From Pseudomonadota bacterium (GTDB lineage: Bacteria > Pseudomonadota > Alphaproteobacteria > Rhizobiales > Xanthobacteraceae): 64,000 nucleotides of DNA. Below, piece after piece: positions 16,434 through 25,621 of the stretch. Each line of letters starts with the position of its first letter. The stretch's first letter is position 1. The DNA lies in contig JAFAGM010000025.1 of NCBI GenBank assembly GCA_023422775.1, positions 5,225 through 69,224 on the forward strand. The letters are read 5' to 3'. The notes beneath the pieces were generated by a model. It did no database searches. It had not been told where the DNA came from and was given only the letters and a program-made list of their open reading frames with translations. Made by a program: the position numbers and the translations under genes.

Positions 16434-18026
16434 CTACCACCGGTTCGGTTGCATCGGGTAGCCCTGCTGCATGGGATAGCCCTGCTGCATCGGGTAACCC
16501 TGTTGCGTCGGATAGCCCCGTTGCGCCGGATAATAGGGCTGACCGCCGCGCTGACGCGGTGTGGCGGTCTGGGGTTGCTGAAAAAAGAAGCCGAAGCCGT
16601 CGCCGCCCCAGGTGCTGCCGTCCGCAATCTCGACAGCGGGCGTAGGTTTGCGCGTAATGAAGCCGCCCTGGGGATGGTTGCTCAGCACCGCGACGAACTC
16701 GGTACGATAATTGGTCTCGCGGCTCAGCGGCTCGTCCGAGATGACGATCGAGGACCGTGGCAATGCGGTCAGCGCGATGCGATCGAGCACATCCTGCGGG
16801 ATCGTGATACGGTCGAGCGCGTCCCTCGCGTCGTCCCCGCCGTCGATCGTGACCGCACTCCAGCGCAGGCCCGCGTCGTTGCGCGCCATCGCCGTGAACA
16901 CATGCGTACCGATCTTCCTGCCCGCATCACGGATCTCGACCGGAACCTCAATGGATGTATCGAACACCTCGCCGCCCCCGTCCGGCGCCGGCTTGTGCGT
17001 GTTGCGCCGCACGTACAGCTTCTGCGTCGCGCGGCTGATGTAGATCGAGACGGGCTCGAGCGCGAGTTTCGCGTCGCGAGCAGCCTTGGCCAGGTCGGCC
17101 TTGCGCTTTTCGGCCGCCTTGGCCGCGTCCTTTGCGGCCGCCGCGGCCTCGATCTTCGACTTCGCGTCAGCCTTGGCGGCGTCGAGTTCGGTCGCGGCCT
17201 GGGCGGCCTTCGGGGCGGCCTTCTGCTTCCGCTCTTCGGCCAGCGCCCTGGCCTGGTCGGTTTTTGCGGCGGCGAGCGCCCTGTCGGCGGACACAAGCTC
17301 GGCGTCGGCGCTCTTCCTGAGCCTTTCAAGCTTGCGCTGCGACGCTGCGAGCGATGCGGTCTCCCGCGCGGCTGCCGTCGCGGCCTTCTTCGCCTCGTCG
17401 GCCGTCTTGACAGCCTCTGCGGCCTCACGGGCCAGCGTCTCGGCATGCGCGGGAGCCGCCGCGACGGCCTCCGCTTTCGGCATCAACAGCGCCGGATGAG
17501 AAATCTCGACCGGCACCGCGTCATTGGGCGAGACGATCACGCGCATGCCGATCCGCGTCCTGTCAAACTGTTTCTCTGCAAAGCCGAAAGGCATCCGAAT
17601 GCAGCCGTGCGAGGCCGCATAGCCAGGCAACGGGCCGCCGTGCAGCGCTATGCCGTTCCAGGTGATGCGCTGCATGTTCGGCATCTCGGCATCGTCGTAG
17701 AGAGACGAGCGGTGGTCCTTGTTCTTCTCGAGGATGGCGAAGACGCCGGCCGGCGTCTCGCGTCCCGTGGTGCCGGTCGACACTGGCGCGCGCGCGATCC
17801 AGCCGTCGGCGTCGTAGAATGTTACCTGCTGGGTCTTGATCGACACGATCGCCATGATCGGCTCGCCTGCCTCGCGCGGAGCCGTCGCCTCGACGGGTGA
17901 GGCGGGGCGCGCCTGTCGGGCCGCAGCGGTGGCTGGCAGCGCCATCACTGCGAACATCAACAGGATGGGAGACCCCCAACGCAGCATCGTCACGCTGGAT
18001 TTCGCCGTCGGAGATCTAATTGCCAT
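16434..18026 (-). CDS. L,D-transpeptidase (YkuD) with alanine-rich coiled coil and second YkuD-like region
   Basis: A 530-aa envelope protein. An N-terminal signal sequence is followed by a YkuD catalytic domain (about residues 55-170) with IALHGGPLPG and the Cys motif SHGCIRMPFG, expected to form 3-3 cross-links in peptidoglycan or attach proteins to it. Residues about 185-330 are an Ala/Lys/Glu-rich coiled coil. A second region starting VSIYISRATQKLYVRRN resembles the start of another YkuD domain but has no His...SxGC motif, so it is probably non-catalytic. The C-terminus ends in QGYPMQ repeats. An internal Met at residue 14 is an alternative start. Confidence 0.85.
   Translation of the reverse strand: MAIRSPTAKSSVTMLRWGSPILLMFAVMALPATAAARQARPASPVEATAPREAGEPIMAIVSIKTQQVTFYDADGWIARAPVSTGTTGRETPAGVFAILEKNKDHRSSLYDDAEMPNMQRITWNGIALHGGPLPGYAASHGCIRMPFGFAEKQFDRTRIGMRVIVSPNDAVPVEISHPALLMPKAEAVAAAPAHAETLAREAAEAVKTADEAKKAATAAARETASLAASQRKLERLRKSADAELVSADRALAAAKTDQARALAEERKQKAAPKAAQAATELDAAKADAKSKIEAAAAAKDAAKAAEKRKADLAKAARDAKLALEPVSIYISRATQKLYVRRNTHKPAPDGGGEVFDTSIEVPVEIRDAGRKIGTHVFTAMARNDAGLRWSAVTIDGGDDARDALDRITIPQDVLDRIALTALPRSSIVISDEPLSRETNYRTEFVAVLSNHPQGGFITRKPTPAVEIADGSTWGGDGFGFFFQQPQTATPRQRGGQPYYPAQRGYPTQQGYPMQQGYPMQQGYPMQPNRW
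16449..16531. repeat. Tandem 18-bp repeat encoding QGYPMQ-type units
   Basis: About four and a half copies of an 18-bp unit (gggtagccctgctgcatc and variants) at the 3' end of the L,D-transpeptidase gene. They encode the C-terminal run of QGYPxQ hexapeptides. The three central copies are nearly identical in DNA, which suggests recent slippage expansion. Confidence 0.85.
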
Positions 18027-18302
18027 GCCATGCCCCGGCTGAAATGCCTGTTAGCGCTTGTGTCGAGGATCAGACCGCGATTCCCTGAATCTATCAACCG
18101 CAGCTGGCACCATTCACCCCGCCAAACGTCGCAGGGAACCATCTGTGCGACCCGGGAACAAATCTCTCTTATACGACGGCCCGAGGAGGAGGAAGTGAGC
18201 TCCGACTGAAAGCGGAACCTTGGGACTTGGCGACCACTCCGGTTTCCGATTACGTGCGATGGCACGTGTAATTATCTACCTGATGGGAAGTGGGAGGCCG
18301 CC

Positions 18303-19649
18303 TTGCGATTTCGCGTTCGCCAACGTCATATCTTCAACGTCATTGCCGGCGCCATGGTCGCGCTCACCTCCACCGCCGCAACTGCCCAACAGCCTCGCGA
18401 AACGCTCTTTCAGGACGTCCGCATTCTGGATGTCGTCAATGGCCGTCTGGGCGCTCCGACCAATGTGCTCGTAAAGGACAATGTCATTTCGACGATCGGG
18501 GCGTCGGCGAAGGCATCGCAAGGCACGAAGGTCATCGACGGCAAGGGGCGCACGCTGATGCCGGGCCTCATCGACGTGCACGTCCACCTGACGTTCGGCG
18601 CGCTGCCGCTGACGGGACTGTACGATCCAAACACAACGGCCGACCAGATCGGTGCGGCCGCCGCCAAGTCGGCAGGAGACATGCTGTTGCGTGGCTTCAC
18701 CGCTGTACGGGACATGGGCGGCCCGATCTTTCCGCTGAAGCGGGCGATCGACTCCGGCAAGGTGCGCGGGCCGCGCATCTGGCCGTCAGGTGCGGTCATT
18801 TCGCAAACCTCCGGACACGGCGATTTCCGCACGCCGCAGGAACGCTCGCGCAGGTTTTTCGGCAAGCCCGCACGCGCCGAGGAAGAAGGCGCAACCTTCA
18901 TTGCCGACGGGCGCGACGAGGTACTGACCGCAACGCGGGAAAACCTTCGCATGGGCGCAAGCCAGATCAAGATCATGGGAGGTGGCGGCACCTCCTCGGC
19001 CTACGATCCGATCGACGTCACGCAGTACACGCTGGACGAGATGAAGGCCGCCGTCGACGCGGCTTCGGACTGGAACACTTATGTAGCGGTGCACGCCTAC
19101 ACGCCGCGCGCCATACGGCGCGCGATCGAGGCGGGGGTGCAATGCATCGAACATGGCCAACTGCTCGATGATTCCACGCTCAGGCTGATGGCGCAGAAAG
19201 GCGTCTGGCTGAGTGCGCAGAATCTCATACCGGATACGCCAAACATGACGGCGGAACGGCGTGCGAAACGCAAGGCCGTTCTCGAGGGCGCCGCCCACGT
19301 CTGGCAATCGGCGAAGAAGCTCAAGGTAAAACTGGCCTGGGGCACCGACATCCTGTTCGAGCCCCAACTCAACTCCGAACAGAATCGCCTGATCCTGCCG
19401 CTGAAACAGTGGTTCACGCCTGCCGAGATACTCAAGCTCGTCACCTACGACAACTCGCGTCTGCTGACGTTGAGCGGCCCGCGATCCCCCTACGCAGGAA
19501 AAATCGGGGTGATCGAAACTGGAGCGCTGGCCGATCTGCTGCTGGTCGACGGCAATCCGCTGGCCGACATCGACCTGATTACCGACCCGCAGAAGAATTT
19601 CACCGTCATCATGAAGGATGGCGTCATCCATAAAGGCGATGGAGCGTGA
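18303..19649 (+). CDS. Secreted amidohydrolase (imidazolonepropionase / prolidase-like)
   Basis: A 448-aa metal-dependent hydrolase of the amidohydrolase superfamily. The likely start is TTG at 18303, preceded by GGGAGG, giving a signal peptide that ends around STAATAQQ. The metal motif is LIDVHVHL (near residue 95), the bridging Lys is in SQIKIMGGGG, His ligands are in VAVHAY and CIEHGQ, and the last Asp is in WGTDILF. This set matches periplasmic members annotated as Xaa-Pro dipeptidase or imidazolonepropionase-related. The substrate cannot be deduced. It stands alone, divergent from the L,D-transpeptidase across 276 bp without a gene. Confidence 0.85.
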   Translation: MRFRVRQRHIFNVIAGAMVALTSTAATAQQPRETLFQDVRILDVVNGRLGAPTNVLVKDNVISTIGASAKASQGTKVIDGKGRTLMPGLIDVHVHLTFGALPLTGLYDPNTTADQIGAAAAKSAGDMLLRGFTAVRDMGGPIFPLKRAIDSGKVRGPRIWPSGAVISQTSGHGDFRTPQERSRRFFGKPARAEEEGATFIADGRDEVLTATRENLRMGASQIKIMGGGGTSSAYDPIDVTQYTLDEMKAAVDAASDWNTYVAVHAYTPRAIRRAIEAGVQCIEHGQLLDDSTLRLMAQKGVWLSAQNLIPDTPNMTAERRAKRKAVLEGAAHVWQSAKKLKVKLAWGTDILFEPQLNSEQNRLILPLKQWFTPAEILKLVTYDNSRLLTLSGPRSPYAGKIGVIETGALADLLLVDGNPLADIDLITDPQKNFTVIMKDGVIHKGDGA

Positions 19650-19706
19650 TGGGCGAATGCGTCCATCGCCGGATGCATCGCCCTGCTGGATTCATGAGCA
19701 CACGCG

Positions 19707-20366
19707 CTACACCGCGTTGATATCCTCGCTCTCCAGTATCGGCTTGGGGTAGCCATCGCGCGCTACCTTGATCATGGCGCGGCCGAGTTGCTCGCTGGTC
19801 GTCATCTGGCTCGGCACGGCCCGCACCATCCAGGACAGCAGCGGCGCGGTGAGCGCATAGACCGCATTGATCCAGGGGGTCTTCGACCGCACGCCGTGCA
19901 GCGGCTGGATGCCGTTGGGCCGGAACATGTAGGCCGCCCTGAACGGCAGCTTGAGCAGATCGTTCTCGGTCTTGCCCTTGACCCGCGCCCATCGCAGCGG
20001 GCCCTGCTCGGTTGAATCGGTGTTCCTGCCGGTCACGTAGGTGAACACCATGCCGGGGTTGAGCCGTGCCAGCGTTTTTGCCGCCGCCATGGTAACGTCG
20101 TAGGTCAGATGCCGGTAGCGCTCCGGATCCATACCGATCGAGGAGACGCCGAGGCAGAAGAAACAGGCGTCGAAGCCGCCAAGCCGGGATTCGATCTTCG
20201 AGAAGTCGGTGAAATCGTCGTGCACGACTTCATGCAGCTTGGCGTGCTGCACCCCGGCCGGGCTGCGCCCGACCGACAATACTTCCGTGACACCGGCGTC
20301 GATGAGGCATTCGCGCAGGACGCCCTGCCCGACCATGCCGGTGGCGCCGAACAGGATGGCTTTCAT
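19707..20366 (-). CDS. NAD(P)-binding epimerase/reductase-like protein
   Basis: A 219-aa Rossmann-fold protein of the atypical SDR class. The N-terminal glycine motif is ILFGATGMVGQGVLREC, and a family-like FTYVTGRNTDS and AYMFRPNGIQPL follow. The frame is open upstream into the hydrolase gene; I use the ATG at 20366 because the Rossmann strand begins there. It follows the alpha/beta hydrolase at 20384 by 17 bp on the same strand. Proteins like this are often annotated as epimerases or HTATIP2/TIP30-like oxidoreductases; the substrate is unknown. Confidence 0.82.
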   Translation of the reverse strand: MKAILFGATGMVGQGVLRECLIDAGVTEVLSVGRSPAGVQHAKLHEVVHDDFTDFSKIESRLGGFDACFFCLGVSSIGMDPERYRHLTYDVTMAAAKTLARLNPGMVFTYVTGRNTDSTEQGPLRWARVKGKTENDLLKLPFRAAYMFRPNGIQPLHGVRSKTPWINAVYALTAPLLSWMVRAVPSQMTTSEQLGRAMIKVARDGYPKPILESEDINAV

Positions 20367-20383
20367 GTCAGGGTGAACTCCAC

Positions 20384-21208
20384 TCATCCCTTGATGAAGG
20401 CAAGCAGATCGGCGTTGATCGTGACCGCTTCCGTGGTCGGCATGCCGTGCGGGAAGCCCTTGTAGGTCTTCAGCGTGCCGTTCTTCAGAAGCTTCGCCGA
20501 CAACGGCGCGGAGTCGGCATAGGGAACGATCTGGTCGTCGTCGCCGTGCATGACCAGCACGGGCACGGTGATCTTCTTGAGGTCTTCGGTGAAATCGGTC
20601 TGCGAGAAGGCGACGATGCCGTCGTAATGCGCCTTGGCGCCGCCCATCATGCCCTGGCGCCACCAGTTCTCGATGACGGCCTCCGAGGGTTTGGCGCCCG
20701 GCCGGTTGTAGCCGTAGAACGGTCCGGCGGCGAGATCGCGATAGAACTGGGTGCGGCTGGCCGCAAGCTGCGCCTGAAGTCCGTCAAAGACTTCCCTGGG
20801 CAGACCGCCGGGATTGGCCGCCGTCTGCACCATCAGCGGCGGCACCGCGCTCAGGATCGCCGCCTTCGCCACCCGGCTCTCACCATGACGGGCGATGTAA
20901 TGCACCACCTCGCCACCGCCGGTGGAGTGGCCGACGTGAACGGCGTCTCTGAGGTCGAGATGCGCGGTGACGGCGGCGAGATCGTCGGCATAATGATCCA
21001 TGTCATGGCCGTCGCTGACCTGGCTGGAGCGCCCGTGGCCGCGGCGGTCATGGGCAATGACGCGGAAACCATTATTGGCGAAGAAGATCATCTGGTTGTC
21101 CCAGTCGTCGGCCGACAACGGCCAGCCATGGCTGAACACGATGGGCTGCCCCTTGCCCCAATCCTTGTAGAAGATCTCGACGCCGTCTTTTGTCGTGATG
21201 GTGGGCAT
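20384..21208 (-). CDS. Alpha/beta hydrolase, cofactor-free haloperoxidase (chloroperoxidase) type
   Basis: A 274-aa serine hydrolase. The oxyanion-hole HGWPLSADDW, the nucleophile elbow GHSTGGGEV, the acid in VMHGDDDQIVPY and the catalytic His in GFPHGM form a full triad. The sequence FYKDWGKGQPIVFSHGWP at the start is characteristic of non-haem chloroperoxidases/esterases, which perform perhydrolysis or ester hydrolysis. No signal peptide is seen. It is probably co-transcribed with the downstream SDR gene. Natural substrate not deducible. Confidence 0.9.
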   Translation of the reverse strand: MPTITTKDGVEIFYKDWGKGQPIVFSHGWPLSADDWDNQMIFFANNGFRVIAHDRRGHGRSSQVSDGHDMDHYADDLAAVTAHLDLRDAVHVGHSTGGGEVVHYIARHGESRVAKAAILSAVPPLMVQTAANPGGLPREVFDGLQAQLAASRTQFYRDLAAGPFYGYNRPGAKPSEAVIENWWRQGMMGGAKAHYDGIVAFSQTDFTEDLKKITVPVLVMHGDDDQIVPYADSAPLSAKLLKNGTLKTYKGFPHGMPTTEAVTINADLLAFIKG

Positions 21209-21240
21209 GGAATTGATCCTTCTGTTACGCCGTTACGCCG

Positions 21241-21792
21241 TTATCCGGGATACGCGTCGCCGCGTGCCCCCGAATGACCTGGATAAACCGCGTCACACGG
21301 GCGGAAGCGCCGACAGGCGCCGATGATCATGATGACGAAGAATACCAATACGATGCCCTGGGCGACTGCGAACACCGGTCCGGCGGGCGGATTGCCCGGC
21401 GCCAGCGTCGTCAGTGCAGGGATCTTGAGGAAGCTCTGGGTCACCAGCACGAACACGTTGAGATAGAGCGAGAGCAGCGCGGTCACAACATAGATCCAGC
21501 GCCACGCGCCGGCGAGATTCATGGCGTAGAGCGCAACGCAGGCGATTGCGAGCAGGATGAAGGAGAGGATACCGAAAATGTGCGACGGCAGCAGCGTTTC
21601 GGTCAGCAGCGGCGGAATCACGAAGCCCGTGGCGCTGGTCAGAATGGTGAACAGCAGGAAGATGGCGGTCAATCCCGGCATCCGGTTGGAGCCCAGCATT
21701 CCAAACATCGCGATCACGCCCGCGACGATGGCAATCAGGCTGATGACCACATGCACTATCACGAACGTCGCCACGCTCATACCCAATATCAT
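21241..21792 (-). CDS. Integral membrane protein, function unknown
   Basis: A 183-aa protein with about five hydrophobic helices (residues roughly 5-30, 40-60, 72-92, 97-118 and 138-160) and a short Arg-rich cytoplasmic tail. No motif identifies a transporter or enzyme. It lies 32 bp upstream of the haloperoxidase-like gene on the same strand. The C-terminal 20 residues (HSGARGDAYPG) look like read-through of intergenic DNA, so homologues may be shorter. Conserved rhizobial proteins of this type exist, but I cannot name a family. Confidence 0.65.
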   Translation of the reverse strand: MILGMSVATFVIVHVVISLIAIVAGVIAMFGMLGSNRMPGLTAIFLLFTILTSATGFVIPPLLTETLLPSHIFGILSFILLAIACVALYAMNLAGAWRWIYVVTALLSLYLNVFVLVTQSFLKIPALTTLAPGNPPAGPVFAVAQGIVLVFFVIMIIGACRRFRPCDAVYPGHSGARGDAYPG

Positions 21793-21966
21793 TTGATGCG
21801 CCCCTCGATTGGAAATCTTCTAAATGCTACGACGCGTCGCGGAAAATTTCCACAAGCATCGGCGGGGCAGGCATGTGCGCGAAGGAATGCGGCATCAACG
21901 AAAGTCGCATGATGCACGAAATTTTTGCAACACTGTCACAGATGACAGCACAGCCCCGGTCGGATT

Positions 21967-22911
21967 TCAGCGGTTGAGGAATTCGACCAGCTTGGGGATC
22001 ACCTGATCGGGCGCCTCTTCCATCAGCCAATGTCCACGGCCTGACACCAGCACGCCCTCGACATTGGTCGCAACCATTTTGCCTTGTTCGATCAGGAACG
22101 GGCCGCCGGCTTTCTCGCCTGACAACACCAGCATTGGCATCGACAATTTGGTCTTCGCGAAGCCGGCAAACTCGACGGCGTCCTGCGGGAATGCGCGGAA
22201 AACCTCCATCCCAGCCTTCATATGGCCGGGCCTGGCATACTCCCTGGCATAGAATTTCCGATCGGCTTCCGGCACGGATTTGGTGGCATCGGCGGCAAAG
22301 TCGTTCCAGAAATGTTCGAGATAGATGCGCTCGCGGCCGGTAACCAGCGCAAGCGGAGTCTTGCCGAAGAAGTGGAAGTGCCAGAGATCGCGCAGCAGGA
22401 AGACGTTATTCCATTCTCCAACGCCGGGCAGGAAGGCTTCCATCAGCACGATCCGGTCGACTTCGCCCGGGTACTGCGCCGCATAGGCGTAGGCGACCAT
22501 CAATCCGATATCGTGGCCGACCAGCCGGATACGGTCGTATTTGAGGCTCTGCACCAATGCGTGGATGTCCTGCGCCATCGCCTTCTTGGTGTATCCGCCC
22601 TCCGGAGCCGACGACTGGCCGAAACCGCGCAGGTCGGGCGCGATCACGGTGTGCCTGTCGGATAGTTTTGCGATCAGGGGCCGCCACATATGGCTGGTTT
22701 CGGCAAAGCCATGCAGCAGCACGACGGGATCGCCCTTGCCGGCAACAAGATAGTGCAGTTTGACGCCGTTGACCTCGGCAAATTTGCTTTGCGGCGCAAA
22801 TCTGTTCTGAAGAGACTCTGCGAACGAGGCGCCCGAAGGGATCAGTGCGACCGACAACGCCATCCACATGACAGAGGCGATGGCGCGTAGCGTTCCCGGA
22901 ATGCACTGCAC
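21967..22911 (-). CDS. Secreted alpha/beta hydrolase (epoxide-hydrolase/dehalogenase-like)
   Basis: A 314-aa protein. The reading frame is open much further upstream, but that part overlaps a broken zinc-finger gene in another frame. I start at the GTG at 22911, preceded by GGACGAGG, because it gives a proper signal peptide (about residues 1-31, ending ASFAES). HGFAETSHMW is the oxyanion region, and VGHDIGLMVA places Asp at the nucleophile position, as in epoxide hydrolases and haloalkane dehalogenases. GRGHWLMEEAP carries the catalytic His. This Asp nucleophile separates it from the neighbouring Ser hydrolase at 20384. Confidence 0.84.
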   Translation of the reverse strand: MQCIPGTLRAIASVMWMALSVALIPSGASFAESLQNRFAPQSKFAEVNGVKLHYLVAGKGDPVVLLHGFAETSHMWRPLIAKLSDRHTVIAPDLRGFGQSSAPEGGYTKKAMAQDIHALVQSLKYDRIRLVGHDIGLMVAYAYAAQYPGEVDRIVLMEAFLPGVGEWNNVFLLRDLWHFHFFGKTPLALVTGRERIYLEHFWNDFAADATKSVPEADRKFYAREYARPGHMKAGMEVFRAFPQDAVEFAGFAKTKLSMPMLVLSGEKAGGPFLIEQGKMVATNVEGVLVSGRGHWLMEEAPDQVIPKLVEFLNR

Positions 22912-22943
22912 GTGAGATTCCTCGTCCTTTGCTGAAAGAGGAA

Positions 22944-23253
22944 TCAGTAATAGCGCGGTATCGGTCCGTCGTGTGGGGTTTTTCGTTCCGACAGATCGAA
23001 CAGCACCTTGTCGACATAGCACCAGCCCCAGCCTTCCGGCGGATCGTAGCCCTCGATCACGGGATGGCCGGTGGCATGGAAATGCGCGGTCGCGTGCCTG
23101 TTGGGGGAATCGTCGCAGCAGCCGACGTGGCCGCAACTGCGGCAGATCCGCAGGTGCAGCCCTGCTGCCGCTTTTCAGGCATTCCTCGCAGCCCAGCGCG
23201 CTCGGGGTGACGGTCTGAATGCCGGCAATATGACTGCAGCCTTTCGTCGTCAT
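22944..23253 (-). pseudogene. UBP-type zinc-finger protein gene with an internal frameshift
   Basis: Read from the ATG at 23253, the first frame gives CSHIAGIQTV and GCEECLKSGS. At about position 23160 the coding signal jumps to another frame, which continues as LHLRICRSCGHVGCCDDSP, NRHATAHFHATGHP, EGYDPPEGWGWCYVD and PIPRYY before a stop at 22944. Together these make an intact ZnF-UBP domain of about 100 aa. The join is explained by loss of two bases (a TGG codon reduced to G) or by a sequencing error. Its start lies 19 bp after the flavoprotein gene, a pairing frequent in rhizobia. The domain binds zinc, and in eukaryotes ubiquitin C-termini; its bacterial role is unclear. Confidence 0.8.
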
Positions 23254-23272
23254 TGCCTTACTCCAGGCTGCA

Positions 23273-24982
23273 TCAAAGCGACGGCTTCATCGCATCGGCA
23301 AGATAGAAGTGCAGCGCGGCAACCACCTGCGCCCCCTCGCCGATCGCGCCGCCGACACGCTTGACCGAGCCGGAGCGCACGTCGCCGACCGCGAACACGC
23401 CGGGCACCGAGGTTTCCAGCAGCGAGGCCTGCCGCCCATCCTTCTGCTGGCATTGCGCGCCCGTCACCACGAAGCCGCCGCGGTCGACCATCACGCCGCA
23501 GCCATCGAGCCAGCCGGTGGCGGGATCGGCGCCGACGAACAGGAAGAGATTGCGGATATCCAGCGCCTGCACGTCATCCGGCGCGAGACGGCTGCGCCAG
23601 TGCACGCGCACCAGCGCGGCGTCGTCATCGCTTTCGAGGCCGATCACTTCAGTGTTGAACATCAATTCGATGTTATCGGTCGCCTCGATGCGCTCGATGA
23701 GATAGCGCGACATGCTGGCCCCGAGCCCGCCGCCGCGGATGATCATGTAGACCTTGCGGGCATGGCCGGACAGGAACACCGCGGCCTGCCCTGCCGAATT
23801 GCCGCCGCCGACCAGCACGACATCCTGACCGGAGCACAGCTTTGCCTCGATCGGCGAGGCCCAGTACCAGACGCCGCGCCCCTCGAACGTCTCGAGATTT
23901 GCGATCTCGGGCCGGCGATAGCGTGCCCCGCTCGCCACCACGACGGATCTGGCGCGCATCGACTTTCCGCAGTCGGTCGCAAGCCCGAACGCGCCATCGG
24001 TACGGCTGCAATCGAGCGACTGGATCGAGACCGGGATCAGCATGTTGGCGCCGAACTTCTGCGCCTGGTTGTAGGCGCGCCCGGCCAGCGCCTGGCCGGA
24101 AATGCCGGTCGGGAAGCCCAGATAGTTCTCGATCCTGGCGCTGGCGCCGGCCTGGCCGCCGAACGAGCGCGCGTCGAACACGGCGACCGACAGCCCTTCG
24201 GAGGCCGCATAGACGGCGGTGGCGAGCCCCGCGGGCCCGCTACCGACGACCGCTACGTCATAGAGCTTTTCATGGTCGTGGTCGCCGATCATGCCGATCG
24301 CGTACGCAATCGCCGCCTCCGTTGGATTGCGCAGCACCCGGCCGTCCGGACAGACGACCAGCGGCAGGTCGGCGCGCGAGGTAACGTAGCGCGCGACGAG
24401 ATCGGCGGCGTCCTTGTCGGTGGCGGGATCGAGCACGTGGTGCGGCTGGCCGTTGCGGGCCAGGAAATTCTGCAGCCGCGCGATGTCGCCGAACGACGCC
24501 GGGCCGATCAGCACCGGGCCGCCGGCGCCGCCCTGGATCAGGTTGACCCGGCGCAGGATCAGCGCCCGCATGATCCGCTCGCCGAGTTCGGCCTCGGCCA
24601 CCAGAAGCGCGCGCAACTGATCGGGCGGGATCAGAAGCGCCTCGACATCGCCGTCGGCATGGCCGTCGACCAGTGCGAGGCGGCCGGAGAGCTGGCCGAT
24701 CTCGGCGATGAATTGCCCCGGCCCCTGATCGATGACGGGCGTGACATGCCCAAGGCCGTCGCGCTGGGTAATGGTAACCGTGCCCGACAGTACCACGAAC
24801 ATGCCGGGGCCGACCTTGCCGGTCTCGAACAGGGCTTCGCGATCCCGGTAGCGTCGCGGCTCGCCGAACCGGCGCATGCGCTCGATCTCCGGCCCGGTCA
24901 GCGTCGGGAACGTCTGTTCGTGACGCGGAAAGGCATAAGCGTTGGCGCCGGTCGCCGGATCTGCCGTGATGTCTGCACTCAT
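23273..24982 (-). CDS. Cyclic-nucleotide-binding domain / thioredoxin-reductase-like flavoprotein
   Basis: A 569-aa fusion. Residues about 25-150 form a cNMP-binding domain (FVVLSGTVTITQ, GQFIAEIGQLSG), a short linker follows (about 160-235), and the rest is a thioredoxin-reductase-like FAD/NAD(P)H module with VVGSGPAGLATAVYAASEG, FGGQAGASARIENYLGF, VVLVGGGNSAGQAAVFLS and FAVGDVRSGSVKR. The redox CxxC of true thioredoxin reductase is absent (WYWASPIEAKLC occurs instead), so it cannot reduce thioredoxin in the standard way. I start at ATG 24982; the frame is open 14 codons further. The zinc-finger gene 19 bp downstream may encode its partner. Confidence 0.88.
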   Translation of the reverse strand: MSADITADPATGANAYAFPRHEQTFPTLTGPEIERMRRFGEPRRYRDREALFETGKVGPGMFVVLSGTVTITQRDGLGHVTPVIDQGPGQFIAEIGQLSGRLALVDGHADGDVEALLIPPDQLRALLVAEAELGERIMRALILRRVNLIQGGAGGPVLIGPASFGDIARLQNFLARNGQPHHVLDPATDKDAADLVARYVTSRADLPLVVCPDGRVLRNPTEAAIAYAIGMIGDHDHEKLYDVAVVGSGPAGLATAVYAASEGLSVAVFDARSFGGQAGASARIENYLGFPTGISGQALAGRAYNQAQKFGANMLIPVSIQSLDCSRTDGAFGLATDCGKSMRARSVVVASGARYRRPEIANLETFEGRGVWYWASPIEAKLCSGQDVVLVGGGNSAGQAAVFLSGHARKVYMIIRGGGLGASMSRYLIERIEATDNIELMFNTEVIGLESDDDAALVRVHWRSRLAPDDVQALDIRNLFLFVGADPATGWLDGCGVMVDRGGFVVTGAQCQQKDGRQASLLETSVPGVFAVGDVRSGSVKRVGGAIGEGAQVVAALHFYLADAMKPSL

Positions 24983-25057
24983 TGTCGCCGCCCAAAAAAG
25001 AAACAGTAAGGATGCAGAGAGCATGCCAAAGCGACGTGAGCGAATTTTGTCGCGACG

Positions 25058-25261
25058 TTACGCGCCCGGCTTTTCTCCGCTGGCGTCATCTAAGGGGAAA
25101 TCGGGGCTTTCGGAAGATGCGGCGTCGGCGTCGCTGCGCCCTCTCGCCTGCGACTTGCGCCGCTTGAGATTTTCGCGGAGCGCCAGCTTGAGCCGGTCGC
25201 GCCGCGAATCCTTCCCATCCGCACCGGTCTTGCCCGCGCCCTTGCCTTGCTCGCTCGTCAT
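25058..25261 (-). CDS. Small basic hypothetical protein, 67 aa
   Basis: A short protein with a Lys/Arg-rich middle (RRDRLKLALRENLKRRKSQARGR) and an acidic, Ser/Asp-rich tail. It is hydrophilic, with no signal peptide or membrane helix. The ordered helix-like core of about 20 residues and the Gly/Lys N-terminus look like real protein rather than a shadow, and similar small proteins are frequent in Bradyrhizobium. It ends 75 bp upstream of the flavoprotein gene on the same strand. Function unknown. Confidence 0.6.
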   Translation of the reverse strand: MTSEQGKGAGKTGADGKDSRRDRLKLALRENLKRRKSQARGRSDADAASSESPDFPLDDASGEKPGA

Positions 25262-25621
25262 TGCAAGTCCGTCCAGCTTCCTTCGATCGAAACAGATCTG
25301 CTGCGGCGCTTTGCCTTGCCGCTTTACCGGACATAGTGTGTTTGGAACGGTCAGGTTGCAATCGCCTGTTGGCGGCGACGCCGGCTCACGTTAGCCGTAA
25401 AACCCGGCCCGCGAAGCCATTCGGGCCATGATTCGGTGCCTTGGCGCCGTCGGGAACCGGATCGGCCCCGACTTGACCCGATCAGCCAGCGGCCAGCGCC
25501 GATTTTTGCCCATTTCGGCCCCCTCCGAGCCCGCCCGCGTGCTTGCGCCAGAGAGCCCCTTGTGGCAAGAACCGGCCGCCTAGTGGGAGCCTTTTTGGCC
25601 GATTCCCCGGATACCGGGCAT
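25262..25621. other. Intergenic region upstream of tRNA-Thr
   Basis: About 360 bp with no convincing gene on either strand. It separates the divergent small basic protein gene from tRNA-Thr and must hold the tRNA promoter, but no clear -35/-10 pair was recognised. Confidence 0.5.

Noticed and set aside
22912..23253. The hydrolase gene extended to 23253 as one 428-aa protein
   Set aside because: The N-terminal third begins in the frame of a zinc-finger gene, then continues out of frame through it; the signal peptide after GTG 22911 marks the true hydrolase start.
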